Below are positions 7,242-15,683 of a DNA stretch of 41,406 nt, in pieces (positions within the stretch are counted from its first letter, which is position 1; every line of letters starts with the position of its first letter). A program made the translations under genes and the position numbers. This DNA is from a virus. Location: the IMG/VR virus record IMGVR_UViG_3300018077_000015, positions 1 through 41,406 of that record. The stretch is one strand, 5' to 3'. Below the pieces are notes generated by a model that worked only from the letters and a program-made list of their open reading frames with translations, had not been told where the DNA came from and did no database searches.

Positions 7242-8215
7242 TATTGTCCGACCTGTTCCCAGTCACCCAGATTCGATGACTCATCCACACCAGTCTCCCC
7301 CGCGCCCAGATCTACCATGCGTTGACGCAGAAACCTTAGGTTGTCTCGTGTGGCTGCAGCTTTGGCTCGCCACACGTCAGGCTTGTCAGACAGGGCAGGA
7401 ATCTGCTTACGGATACGGTTGGCCTCTGGCTCAGACATCTGAGCACCTGTAACCGCCTTGATCGTAGCATTGGTAAGTGTGGCGGTCTCAGCGGAGAAGG
7501 CGGCAAAGTTTTTATCGACTGAGATACCGGGAATTTGGAGCCCAAGTGCAGACAGTCTTCCCGTTAGTGGGCCAAGACGCCCTTCGACCGCCGGAAGCAG
7601 TGCTTCGAGTTTGTCTAGAGAGTGCGCTGAGGAGTCTGCACCGGCAATCATCTCCTGGGAGCGGCCGAGGAGTCGCTGGGGTGGAGCCAACGAGACCTGT
7701 CCTTGGGCATTGACGGATGGACGGAATCCTCCTGTCGCACCACCGCCGGCTGCCCCGCCGCTGGGTTGCAGGAAGTCCTTCAGACGCTTCATGCGCTCAC
7801 CTTCGACATCGAGCATGCCTCTCGTCTTTGCCTCCTCCTGGGACACACCACTGCGCCCTTGTATCTCAGCAACACGTTGGGCGCTCTCTCCCTGCTGGCG
7901 CCCAGCGGCGAGGCTATACTCTCCTTTGGTTCGTTCAGGAAGAGCAACCTTACGTTCCTCGGCCGCCTGTTGCATCGCGGCAAGTCCAAGGCGTTTGCGG
8001 AGCTGCTGGAATCCTGTCTGTTGCAACTCCTCTCGCGAGGGGATGAAGTACGGGCGATTCAGCCCACGGCCGGATTCGGCGATTCCCTGTTGTGCCCCCT
8101 GGACATCGGATTCGGGAAGGAACTGTGACAGCTCCTCCTCGTCGCCCGTCAGGACATTGCGAGGTGCCCGATACTGCCCTTGGAGAAGTCGTGCGAGTTC
8201 ATCTTGATAGGCCAC
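7241..8215 (-). CDS. Putative internal virion / DNA-transfer protein
   Basis: 324 aa. The N-terminal half is Gln/Glu/Arg-rich and probably coiled-coil; a Gly-rich linker (about 155-165) separates it from a helical C-terminal domain with a DKNFAAFSAETATLTNATIK stretch, TGAQMSEPEANRIRKQIP and LRFLRQRM. This C-terminal pattern recurs in internal or ejection proteins of environmental podovirus-like phages (from memory, not searched). No TM segment and no catalytic motif. It overlaps both neighbours by a single base, indicating coupled translation. Confidence 0.5.
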   Translation of the reverse strand: MAYQDELARLLQGQYRAPRNVLTGDEEELSQFLPESDVQGAQQGIAESGRGLNRPYFIPSREELQQTGFQQLRKRLGLAAMQQAAEERKVALPERTKGEYSLAAGRQQGESAQRVAEIQGRSGVSQEEAKTRGMLDVEGERMKRLKDFLQPSGGAAGGGATGGFRPSVNAQGQVSLAPPQRLLGRSQEMIAGADSSAHSLDKLEALLPAVEGRLGPLTGRLSALGLQIPGISVDKNFAAFSAETATLTNATIKAVTGAQMSEPEANRIRKQIPALSDKPDVWRAKAAATRDNLRFLRQRMVDLGAGETGVDESSNLGDWEQVGQ

Positions 8216-8544
8216 TAGGATCTCCTCTGCCCAAGCCGGAGTTGCCCCTGTATTTTTGGCTGCCCTTGAATTTTGGCTGCTTCCTGAAGTCCCTGCATCG
8301 AGGGGGACATGTAGTCAGTCGTCAGCATTGGTTGTGTCTGGGTACCACGGAGCTGGTTCGATCCTTCCGGCGATCCATGCGCGAGGGCATTGAACTCACT
8401 CTTCGAGACAGGATTGCCGCCTCCATGCGCCAGATACATGTCATACCACCGAGCCCACTCAGGTTGCGTGTCGCCCAGGCTGCGCCCGAAGGTGCCCTGG
8501 ATGTCATCTTCTTGACCGTAGAGTCCGCCCATTCGTAGTGCCAT
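8215..8544 (-). CDS. Small virion-associated protein with PSMxGL motif
   Basis: 109 aa, no recognised family. Middle segment is Trp/Tyr-rich (PEWARWYDMYLAHGGG). Residues 81-90 (PSMQGLQEAA) match the recurrent motif, followed by an IQGQ repeat (KIQGQPKIQGQLRLGQ) and a basic tail. It overlaps its neighbours by one base on each side within the ejection-protein run, so co-translation and co-assembly are likely. Function unknown. Confidence 0.55.
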   Translation of the reverse strand: MALRMGGLYGQEDDIQGTFGRSLGDTQPEWARWYDMYLAHGGGNPVSKSEFNALAHGSPEGSNQLRGTQTQPMLTTDYMSPSMQGLQEAAKIQGQPKIQGQLRLGQRRS

Positions 8545-9071
8545 TAGTAGAGACTCCTCAATCCCGCCAGAGATGGTGACAGTTGTGGAAGGATGCGCGT
8601 GCCAAGTCCTTGTCGCAGTGCAAAGGGACCAGAGAGATTCACTCCTGGCCCACCACCTTCTCCGCCTTCACCGGGGGTATAGAGTCCACTACCTCCACTA
8701 ACGTTGCTGGCATCACCCCCGCCCATTCCCGTTACCGCCGCTTGGAGTCCTGCCATAGAGGGAGATGGGGTCGGAGTGGCTAGTGCCCCAGTCTTTGCAG
8801 CGGCATTAGCATCCATTTGCGCTTTGTCGAGCGCCTGCTGCCCCTGCATATTAAGCTGAGCCCCAAGCAGATTTCGAGAGTAGGCACTTTTTTGCTTGGC
8901 CAACGTTCGGTCTCGGTCCTGTTTCCCCCACTTAGCATTCTGACGATCAGCAGCAGTTTGGTCGTATGCCGGTCTTGGGGGTGTGGGGCTAGACGTTCCT
9001 GTCCCCGGCGCCTGTTGTTGCCACGGCAATTTCTGCCCTTTGGCCCAATTTTTATCGACGATCCCCGCCAC
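8544..9071 (-). CDS. Gly/Gln-rich virion-associated protein with two PSxxGL motifs
   Basis: 175 aa, no recognised family. Low-complexity N terminus rich in Gln, Pro and Thr, a charged helical segment (about 40-90), then PSMAGLQAAV (104-113), a Gly-rich linker, and PSLAGLRSLY as the last ten residues (166-175). Two copies of the same motif in one small protein support a real binding or packaging signal. One-base overlaps with both neighbours. Confidence 0.55.
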   Translation of the reverse strand: MAGIVDKNWAKGQKLPWQQQAPGTGTSSPTPPRPAYDQTAADRQNAKWGKQDRDRTLAKQKSAYSRNLLGAQLNMQGQQALDKAQMDANAAAKTGALATPTPSPSMAGLQAAVTGMGGGDASNVSGGSGLYTPGEGGEGGGPGVNLSGPFALRQGLGTRILPQLSPSLAGLRSLY

Positions 9072-9853
9072 TAGTAGAGCCCCTTTGCACTAATGAGTCC
9101 GAGAAGTGCCTGTGTCTGTGGATTCTGCGCGGCAAGCGTTTGCCCGCGCTGCGTGATGTTACCCTGATACGTCAAGTCCTGAATGTGCTGCTGTCGGTTG
9201 AGATCCTGAATGAGCTGCTCACGGTTGACATCGCCCAACTCTGAGCCCGCTTCTCCAAGAATGCCCGCACTCTGAGCTGACTCAATGCTGGACCCGCCAA
9301 GACCGCGTTCTCCCATCACATTGCGGAGTCCTGTGAGGCTTGCCCGGGCAATCTGCCCCGCCTTGTCTTTGGCACGAGCGAACGTTGCGTCACGCGCCGC
9401 ATCAGCACCAGCATCACCATACGATACAGTGGGAGCACTAGCCCCCGACCCGAGGGCGCCCTGAAGGATCGAAAGACTCTGCGCGGCCTTGTAGGGATCG
9501 AACGTGGACTGACCTGAGTTCGTCAGATTTTGGTACCCATACGAGCCGGGTTTTGTCCCCGCAGATTCTACAGCGGGACCAGGCAATCCATAGGAACCGC
9601 CTACCCCAGAAGAATCGCCAGGGCCAGAAGGGTATTGGCCCACCGATGTTCCTGGCGCTGGTGTGTTGGGATATTGTGTCGAGTACCCAGAAGGCGCTTG
9701 TGCGTTGGGCACTTGTGGTAGTGCAGCCTTATTCACCCCGGCTGATGCCTGGTCATACCGCCATGCCTGATATTCACTATCAGACATCGCCTGACCTGCG
9801 TCAGGGCGCCAAGTCTTTCCTGTGGTAGAGCCAGGAACGGTCATTCCCGCCAT
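9071..9853 (-). CDS. Putative internal virion protein, Gly/Ser/Gln-rich
   Basis: 260 aa. N-terminal 120 residues are Gly/Pro/Ser/Tyr-rich and disordered; the C-terminal part (about 120-250) is Ala/Gln-rich helical. ASLTGLRNVM at 171-180 is a weaker copy of the recurrent motif. Shine-Dalgarno GAGGA lies 7 bases before the ATG. It ends in KGLY, like other short C termini in this block. First gene of the ejection-type run; the 65-base gap upstream holds a small hairpin and a -24/-12-like site. Confidence 0.5.
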   Translation of the reverse strand: MAGMTVPGSTTGKTWRPDAGQAMSDSEYQAWRYDQASAGVNKAALPQVPNAQAPSGYSTQYPNTPAPGTSVGQYPSGPGDSSGVGGSYGLPGPAVESAGTKPGSYGYQNLTNSGQSTFDPYKAAQSLSILQGALGSGASAPTVSYGDAGADAARDATFARAKDKAGQIARASLTGLRNVMGERGLGGSSIESAQSAGILGEAGSELGDVNREQLIQDLNRQQHIQDLTYQGNITQRGQTLAAQNPQTQALLGLISAKGLY

Positions 9854-9874
9854 AGTCGTGTCCTCATGTGCCTA

Positions 9875-9891
9875 TTGGCACAATTCTTGCA
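9875..9891 (+). promoter_or_regulatory. -24/-12 (sigma-54-like) site A
   Basis: TTGGCACAATTCTTGCA: GG (9877-9878) and GC (9889-9890) are 10 bases apart, a near-perfect match to the sigma-54 consensus. It points rightward, antisense to the structural operon. Its GGCAC is also the right arm of a 5-bp hairpin with GTGCC (9868-9872). No plus-strand gene follows, so an antisense RNA or a protein-binding site is possible. Confidence 0.4.
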
Positions 9892-9918
9892 CTAGGTCAT
9901 GCCCCTGTTAGTCTATCC

Positions 9919-10053
9919 CTATTCCTTGGGCGGCTCAACTGGCGCCTGCGTCATGGCTGCAATCTGTGCTTCCAGTTCCGCAATGCGCTTGCGAGCCATG
10001 TGAAGATCGACTTCCTTGGCGCCAAGAAGCTGGAGTAATTCTTGTAGATTCAT
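9919..10053 (-). CDS. Short coiled-coil protein following the tail fibre
   Basis: 44 aa. It begins MNLQELLQLLGAKEVDLHM and continues with RKRIAELEAQIAAM, heptad Leu/Ile/Val spacing typical of a short coiled coil, then a Pro-rich end (APVEPPKE). The ATG immediately follows the TAA of the fibre gene, so translation is likely coupled. Small genes of this type often sit directly after fibre or tail genes in environmental phages; a fibre chaperone or trimerisation helper is a plausible guess. Confidence 0.65.
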   Translation of the reverse strand: MNLQELLQLLGAKEVDLHMARKRIAELEAQIAAMTQAPVEPPKE

Positions 10054-11703
10054 TTACGGAATCTCCCAAATGAGTGTACCCTGTAACGCCGTGTTATCAG
10101 TTGACGCTGCCCAATTGGCATCAGTGATGAGCTGAAAATTGATGACGGTGTTGTCTGCGGCGAAGACATAGACTTGGCCGACCTTTTCCGTGCCATTATC
10201 ATTGGCAATGTAGGTGGTTGACCATATTTGGGTTCCCACACTAGTTGGTTGTATGGCGGCAGGGATCGCTCGTTTGAGGTTGCTACTTGGTGTACCCCCA
10301 ACCGTTGTCGTTCCATAGTTGAAACTGTAGACAACTGTTTTGCCTATAATAATGTAGGCGTCTCCTCCAATATCTCCAGCAGCAACCGTCCACGTCATTG
10401 AACCGCCACCAGTAAAATCACCTGCCGAAAATCCTTGAGTCGTCCATTCTCCAATCGCCGTTGCCCGTCCACGCTCAAAAATCTGATCTCCAGAGGTCAA
10501 GTCTCCGGTTGTCGTCAATGTGGTGACTGTGGGCGTAGCACTAAATGCAGGGGCCCCAGCATTCGCGGTCAGGACCGTGTTGGCCGCGCCTTGGGCTGTG
10601 ACTAGGATAGCGCCCGCCGTATTGCCGTAGAGAACGCCATTGACCGCAAGTGTCGTATCTCCAGTTCCCCCGCTTCCTACCGGCAAGGTTCCTGAGACAT
10701 GTGTGGTGAGCCCAATCTTTCCCCAACTCGGTGCGACCCCAACTCCACCTGAGATGAGCGCATTGCCTGTTGCTATATCAGCTAGTGCCGTCAGCACATT
10801 TGTGGCACTGGCATGTGGGATGTCCCCGGTCGCAAAGGTCGCGGGGATGGTAAATGTCGAATAGGCTGGAATCGTTGTGGCACTCGTGCCGCGCAAGAGT
10901 GTGCCCGCCGCTCCACCCGCCAGTCCTGTTGCAGTAATCTGATTGGTGATGGTACAGCAGGCTAGATGCCCCACAGTTGCCGCATTGGGCAGGATCAGCG
11001 TGCTCCATCCAGGAATCACCCCAGATCCTCCATTACGGAGATACATCCCCCCTGTACTGCCTGTATTCAATCGGCTCCACACATCTGTGGCCGATCCATA
11101 CAAAAGCTGGCCTGTCGCCACTGTCGTTTGTCCGGTGCCTCCTTGGGCGACTGTAATGGCCCCCGTTGTGCCTGTTGGAAGGTCCACCAGTGCCCACTTG
11201 GGGATATTGCCCACTCCCGTGTTAGAGAGGTAGTGGGTGGTCGTGGTACTTTTCACCAAGGCTGTGAGGACGTTGGTCGCACTGCCGTAGAGAATATCTC
11301 CCGTCGCGTATGTATCAGGGATGGTGAAGGAGCTATAGGCCGGGAGCGAGCCCGTGCTGCGAATAAGCGTGCCCGCAGCCCCTACCGTGAGCCCTGTGAG
11401 AACATTGGCGGCACTCGCATACGGGGTATCCCCAGCGGCGAAGGTGTCTGGAATGGTGAACGTACTCCATGTGGGCAGGGTGCCATCACTGCGGAGGATT
11501 TTCCCGACTGTGCCAATGTCCAGTCCGGCGAGTGTGTCTGTGGCACTCCCATAAATCACGTCACCCGTGGCAATGTTGTCGAGCGTGCGATTGACCAGAC
11601 GCACATCGCTATACAGCTCCTCCAGCATGGCATCGAGGGCTTCGACTTGCTCGGGCGTCCAGGGCCAGGAGAGTCGGTCAGGTTGAAAGCGTGGGAGAGT
11701 CAT
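10054..11703 (-). CDS. Tail fibre / receptor-binding protein with repeats
   Basis: 549 aa. After a short N-terminal helix (residues about 10-45, probably the particle-attachment part), roughly six degenerate repeats of about 44 residues follow, each with a GD(I/V)xYGSAT(D/N)VL(T/A)(A/G)L segment and a YSTFTIP(D/A)T(Y/F)A segment. A different, non-repetitive C-terminal domain (about 430-549) ends in TLIWEIP and is a candidate receptor-binding tip. VAQGGTGQTT and VGSGGTGDTT are typical fibre-stalk motifs. No strong Shine-Dalgarno is visible upstream. Confidence 0.8.
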   Translation of the reverse strand: MTLPRFQPDRLSWPWTPEQVEALDAMLEELYSDVRLVNRTLDNIATGDVIYGSATDTLAGLDIGTVGKILRSDGTLPTWSTFTIPDTFAAGDTPYASAANVLTGLTVGAAGTLIRSTGSLPAYSSFTIPDTYATGDILYGSATNVLTALVKSTTTTHYLSNTGVGNIPKWALVDLPTGTTGAITVAQGGTGQTTVATGQLLYGSATDVWSRLNTGSTGGMYLRNGGSGVIPGWSTLILPNAATVGHLACCTITNQITATGLAGGAAGTLLRGTSATTIPAYSTFTIPATFATGDIPHASATNVLTALADIATGNALISGGVGVAPSWGKIGLTTHVSGTLPVGSGGTGDTTLAVNGVLYGNTAGAILVTAQGAANTVLTANAGAPAFSATPTVTTLTTTGDLTSGDQIFERGRATAIGEWTTQGFSAGDFTGGGSMTWTVAAGDIGGDAYIIIGKTVVYSFNYGTTTVGGTPSSNLKRAIPAAIQPTSVGTQIWSTTYIANDNGTEKVGQVYVFAADNTVINFQLITDANWAASTDNTALQGTLIWEIP

Positions 11704-11756
11704 AGTAAAGGGGCATAGTGTCCACTTTAGTAATCAGTATCGCTACTATAGTGACG

Positions 11757-11972
11757 TTAGTACAGCTTCTCACGCCGTTGGGGCATGGAGAGGGCATTCT
11801 TCAGGGCCGCGAGTTCGCGCTTCTCCTTGGAGCGCCGCTGGCCCTCATCGATCTGACGCTTGAACTCAGCATCGCTGGCGTAGCGTTCATGGAAGCTCCA
11901 GGTGCGCTTACCAGCGCGGTCAGTGGCACTACCTGAGTCGGGGAAGTTCGGGCGGTCAGACGAGAACCCCAC
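11757..11972 (-). CDS. Small charged hypothetical protein
   Basis: 71 aa from a GTG that shares its first base with the TAG of the propeller gene upstream (TAGTG). Very hydrophilic, rich in Arg/Lys/Glu (DEGQRRSKEKRELAALKNAL), likely helical, no Cys and no TM. No family is recognised. Position between the propeller protein and the fibre suggests a virion assembly accessory. Confidence 0.55.
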   Translation of the reverse strand: MGFSSDRPNFPDSGSATDRAGKRTWSFHERYASDAEFKRQIDEGQRRSKEKRELAALKNALSMPQRREKLY

Positions 11973-13621
11973 TATCGTCTCCCGACTTCGTGGAATCCGA
12001 CCTCGTAACCAAACAGCTCCACGTCTTGTGCGGCTGTATTGTGGCGCATCAGGAGTCTCACGAATCTCCCCGTACCCAGTCGGCGGAGGCGTTCCCGGCC
12101 GGCAGTCATGCTGGCCGAGATCGCACTCCCGGCATTCGCATCCAGTCCGCCCACATATGGGGTGATGGTGAGCGTGCCTGCCGACTGGATCTTGCTGATC
12201 AGGGCGAGTTCCCCGAAGTACTTCTCAATATCAGGAGACTGCATGTCGTGGAACTTCCCTGTCAAGTCTGAATCAATGGCAGTCGAAGCCCCATCCGTCC
12301 GAGTTGCTTGATCCTTCCACAGGAATCCCGTGGAGTTGCCCATACACGGGATGGCGACATCATTGGTGTCGTAGAGGAGGAACGCAGAGGTCGGTGTCAC
12401 GTCGTCACGCTGGTGTGGCCCAAACCAGATCTTGTCTACGTAGTCATACTCGACCCAACGATTCTCGCTGGAGTCGCCGGCATTAGCCAAGTGCAGCCGG
12501 TACTTGTTACGACTGGGGTCAATCGTGGCGAAGGCATTCTGAAAGCGTGAGCGATTGAAGTAGGTGTCCGTAGTGAACCAGGCGCGCACCTTCCCATCGG
12601 AGATCGACTTGATGCCCTCGCCATCCCACTGGTAGACGCCATCCTTCCACAGGAACCACACCACATCTCGATAGATCACGACACTCTCAGGGGCCTCGAT
12701 GCCCACATTCTCCGACAGCTTGACCACGCGGAAGTTGGCAGTGCTGGTGCCCGTGACTTGAAAGAGGGCATTGGTCTTTCCGACGCCTAGAGCCTCCCGG
12801 CGCGGGGCGAATCCTGTGACCCCTCGAGCATCGAAGCCTTTGGGTGGGATGGTGAATCTATTACTTGCCCACTGACTGAACAGCCCCTCTTCACTGAACA
12901 CCACATCGTCAAGCTTCTCACTGTCTACGCCCCAGAGCCGGCCCCGCCACGAGACGAGCAACACAAGGCGCGAGGAGCCGACTGTGCCGGGTGGATTGCC
13001 CAGTGCAGTTGGGGCAGCCACGTTGTCGAGAGCCGCATCACTGAGATCATCCTGAACGGCTGTCTGTGTGTTGCCTTCTACATCAATCCAGGGGAAGAAC
13101 GGCACACCCGGTCCAGTGGTCGTGCGATAGAGTCTCCGGTCAATCCGGTAGCGATTGGCGATCTGAAAGTCACTGCTTGTCGCCGCTACAGGATCTTTCG
13201 ACAGCGGGAGCCCATTCGCCTTGAGGTACTGCGTCGCCAGTGTCGCACTGGTCGCAGAGACCGGGCCGAAGGGGCTCTCAATAACGACTTCGCCTGTGAG
13301 TACATCACGCAACAGAAATGTTGTCTTGACTTGAAAGGTGCCTGAAAGTGAACCCCCAGCCACAGCCGTCAGCACGGGGGCCACGATAGGCGGCTGCAAG
13401 TTCATGGGCATCACGTTGCGGTCCCGGTCAATCCACAGATTGCGTGTGGGTGAGTTGACTAGGAAGGCATTGGAGCCGAGCAGGGCGAAGCGCGGGCGCC
13501 TCGTTGCCACTGTCGAGAGTGTCACATTGGAGGGCAGCGTCAGAGCGGCCACTGTGCCCGCACCACCAGACAGCACACTATTCAGGGTCGTCCCGATTTG
13601 ACTGAGAGAGTAGTTCGCCAC
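11972..13621 (-). CDS. Tail hub / stabilisation-type beta-propeller protein
   Basis: 549 aa, beta-strand-rich throughout, with blade-like patterns (RLVLLVSWRGRLWGV, VVWFLWKDGVYQWDG, NRWVEYDYVDKIW) and ending EVGRR. Size and order fit the P22 gp10 / T7 gp12-like neck or tail-hub proteins of podoviruses that connect the adaptor to the fibre. GTG start directly after the TAA of the next propeller gene. The call is from fold-like pattern and position only. Confidence 0.6.
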   Translation of the reverse strand: MANYSLSQIGTTLNSVLSGGAGTVAALTLPSNVTLSTVATRRPRFALLGSNAFLVNSPTRNLWIDRDRNVMPMNLQPPIVAPVLTAVAGGSLSGTFQVKTTFLLRDVLTGEVVIESPFGPVSATSATLATQYLKANGLPLSKDPVAATSSDFQIANRYRIDRRLYRTTTGPGVPFFPWIDVEGNTQTAVQDDLSDAALDNVAAPTALGNPPGTVGSSRLVLLVSWRGRLWGVDSEKLDDVVFSEEGLFSQWASNRFTIPPKGFDARGVTGFAPRREALGVGKTNALFQVTGTSTANFRVVKLSENVGIEAPESVVIYRDVVWFLWKDGVYQWDGEGIKSISDGKVRAWFTTDTYFNRSRFQNAFATIDPSRNKYRLHLANAGDSSENRWVEYDYVDKIWFGPHQRDDVTPTSAFLLYDTNDVAIPCMGNSTGFLWKDQATRTDGASTAIDSDLTGKFHDMQSPDIEKYFGELALISKIQSAGTLTITPYVGGLDANAGSAISASMTAGRERLRRLGTGRFVRLLMRHNTAAQDVELFGYEVGFHEVGRR

Positions 13622-15001
13622 TTAGGTTCTCGTGAAGCCGATGGCCCCGCGCATGTTCGTGAAGGTATCGACCAGCACCCAGGTGGTGCCATTGGTGCTA
13701 CGCATCACGATGCCATCAGACGTGGCCGCAGTCGCCCCCGCCGCGTCATATTCAGCGACGACAAAGTAGAGGGCGCCATCTGGACCAACAATGCCATTGC
13801 CGACGCGTGTCTGTGTGGCCGACTCCCCGACATCGGTTTCAATCGTCCAGACAGTCGTCCAGGTAGTCCCGTCGAACTTGCGGATAGTGACACGCTCGCT
13901 GACATCAACGACTCCGTCATCGTGGCAGAGGGCATAGAGGTTCTCGCCGAAGACCACGAGTGACGAGAACACGGAGAAGCCGCTGGAGCTGGTCCCTGTG
14001 GCCAGTGAAGCAGTCCAGGCACCAACTGTGTCACGCTTGTAGATACTGGGATTACCTCCCAGGAGTGTCCGCATACCGGCATACAATTCGCCTTTGTAGA
14101 CCGCAAGACTGTGAACATTGAATGTTGCGCCAAATGTCGTATCAGTCGTCCATGTCGTGTCTTGATCGGGGTGAATACGGAAGATCTTCGCCGCCCCAGT
14201 TCCGTAGTTCTCCGTTCCGAGCCAAACTTGATTCCCGTAGACCGCCAGACACGTGGGAATCATGCCGTTGAACTCAACAGCCCCCACGGCGGCGGTCGGG
14301 CCAATCTGTGTGAATTGCCCCGTGGTCGGGTTGAACTTCATGACCCGGCCGTTGCCCGTGACAGGAACCGAGGCCCCATCGTCTACCGCAATCAGGAAGT
14401 GGTCATTGTCAAGCGGGGCCATCGCCTGCACGCCGAATGAGTTCGTAGTCGCTCCAGCTGCGATGTTGTAGGGCATGTAGCCGACGATGACATCATTCGT
14501 GCCATCCCACATGTGAATGGTGGGCGCACTGTGTCCCGCCGTGGGGTAGTTGATATAGTCGTCGCCCGCGTAGAAGATGCGATTCTTGAACGAGATCATC
14601 ACCTTTTCGTCTGACCATGTAGTCAAGGACCGCAAGTCTCCGTAGAAGGGGCGAGTGGGTGTGGTGACACTGCCCCAGGTGGTGCCATTGGTGGATGTTC
14701 GCCATGTCTGGGTCGGAGTGGCGCCGTTCTGCGCGCCGGCCCTGATGCCGACGTAGAAGGTATTCGTGAGCGTGAAGGTGTAGGCGAGGTTGATTGCGCC
14801 AAGCACACTTGTGCCGCCTCCACCCGCACTCGCGTTGATAGCTGTGAGTCCCGGCCGCTTGCGGAGTCCTCCCTCGCTGCCCGCTGGATCAGTCGTCCAG
14901 TTCTGGGCTTCGGTCAGCTCACCATCCTGGAGCTGGACAGGGTTGGCGTCCACGTTGACACCAGCTTTGCCAATATTGTAGACCGACATTTTCGCGGGCA
15001 T
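13622..15001 (-). CDS. Second propeller-type tail protein
   Basis: 459 aa. The N terminus (NVDANPVQLQDGELTEAQNW, then GLRKRPG) has the opening common to tail tubular B/gp10-like proteins: Asn-x-x-Pro, DGEL, then an R-x-G turn. The rest is a repeating pattern of short beta strands with Trp-Thr/Asn turns, suggesting a WD/Kelch-like propeller. It may form a hetero-complex with the 549-aa propeller next to it. Its ATG has no Shine-Dalgarno and follows the stop of a 19-codon ORF by one base, which implies translational coupling. Confidence 0.6.
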   Translation of the reverse strand: MPAKMSVYNIGKAGVNVDANPVQLQDGELTEAQNWTTDPAGSEGGLRKRPGLTAINASAGGGGTSVLGAINLAYTFTLTNTFYVGIRAGAQNGATPTQTWRTSTNGTTWGSVTTPTRPFYGDLRSLTTWSDEKVMISFKNRIFYAGDDYINYPTAGHSAPTIHMWDGTNDVIVGYMPYNIAAGATTNSFGVQAMAPLDNDHFLIAVDDGASVPVTGNGRVMKFNPTTGQFTQIGPTAAVGAVEFNGMIPTCLAVYGNQVWLGTENYGTGAAKIFRIHPDQDTTWTTDTTFGATFNVHSLAVYKGELYAGMRTLLGGNPSIYKRDTVGAWTASLATGTSSSGFSVFSSLVVFGENLYALCHDDGVVDVSERVTIRKFDGTTWTTVWTIETDVGESATQTRVGNGIVGPDGALYFVVAEYDAAGATAATSDGIVMRSTNGTTWVLVDTFTNMRGAIGFTRT

Positions 15002-15002
15002 A

Positions 15003-15062
15003 TTAGTTGTAGCCAGCCGTGGATGCTACTTCTGACCACTCGACCAGCACGCCATCAAACAT
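15003..15062 (-). CDS. 19-codon leader micro-ORF
   Basis: Short ORF reading MFDGVLVEWSEVASTAGYN with a very good Shine-Dalgarno (AAGGAGA, 5 bases before the ATG). Its TAA is one base from the ATG of the 459-aa propeller gene, which itself lacks a ribosome site. Either it codes for a small peptide or its main job is to bring ribosomes to the next gene. The peptide is acidic with one Trp; no family. Confidence 0.5.
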   Translation of the reverse strand: MFDGVLVEWSEVASTAGYN

Positions 15063-15071
15063 GCTGTCTCC

Positions 15072-15452
15072 TTATGCAGTGATTTCGGTGATGCGCGCGT
15101 TACCACTGGCCGAACTCCAGATGCCAGAAATGGCACCCGTGTAACCATCCAAAGGGGTCTCGTATTGAGCACCAGCACCCAGCAACTTTGTGAACGCCGT
15201 GGTGGATGCGGTCGCCGCAAACGCCAGATACAGCGTCTTGCTGCTGTCGTTCACAATGCCAGCCTGACGGCGGGCGACATTACTGGCGAGAAACAAAACC
15301 GACACCACACTTGCCGCGACAGTAGTCAGTACCGCTGTGGCTGGACGACTCGAATCGAAGCCAGTGAGCTGATCGCCATTGGCGTCGTTCATGGCCACGT
15401 CGAGAGGACGGGCATTGGTCAGGGATCGTATTGATGCACCAAGGAGACTCAT
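15072..15452 (-). CDS. Minor virion protein (conserved phage structural type)
   Basis: 126 aa. The central ASNVARRQAGIVNDSSKTLY segment and the GYTGAISGIW end resemble small structural proteins often encoded near portal or neck genes in environmental phages. Predominantly beta, no TM. Shine-Dalgarno AGAGGT 8 bases before the ATG. Role in the particle unknown; a head or neck decoration is inferred. Confidence 0.6.
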   Translation of the reverse strand: MSLLGASIRSLTNARPLDVAMNDANGDQLTGFDSSRPATAVLTTVAASVVSVLFLASNVARRQAGIVNDSSKTLYLAFAATASTTAFTKLLGAGAQYETPLDGYTGAISGIWSSASGNARITEITA

Positions 15453-15464
15453 TGTGATTGACCT

Positions 15465-15677
15465 CTAGGGAACAAAGTAGGTGATGTGCCCGACATAGGC
15501 ATACTGTTCGCTGTACTTGCCGTCTGACACGTAATGAAGTTCAAGTTGGAGCACATCCTGGGGCGCAATCGCCGCAAGAAATGCATTCATCTGTGCGGTA
15601 ATCACCGCACGGTTCGATTCGGCATTACCTGGGACGAACGCCGGAGTCTTGAACGTCTCAATTTTGACGAGTGCCAC
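15465..15677 (-). CDS. Small hypothetical protein
   Basis: 70 aa from a GTG. Pattern: beta strand (ALVKIETFKT), helix (NRAVITAQMNAFLAAI), beta strands (VLQLELHYV, YVGHITYF), reminiscent of the small alpha/beta Cse60-like fold of phage and spore proteins, but that link is weak. Lies in the structural block between the metallopeptidase and the minor virion gene; a virion role is only inferred. Confidence 0.5.
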   Translation of the reverse strand: MALVKIETFKTPAFVPGNAESNRAVITAQMNAFLAAIAPQDVLQLELHYVSDGKYSEQYAYVGHITYFVP

Positions 15678-15683
15678 ATAGGC

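Noticed and set aside
7458-8207. 249-codon plus-strand ORF opposite the internal virion gene
   Set aside because: Shadow of the 324-aa gene; the translation is Arg/Ser/Pro-rich as expected from a complementary strand.
10966-11718. 250-codon ORF on the plus strand opposite the tail fibre
   Set aside because: It runs antisense to the clearly repetitive fibre gene, has no ribosome site and no recognisable protein pattern; it is a GC-biased shadow frame.
11742-11756. CACTATAG, part of a T7-type promoter, on the minus strand before the fibre gene
   Set aside because: Only eight bases match, it is part of a local ACTATAGT palindrome, no single-subunit RNA polymerase gene is seen and no second copy was found.
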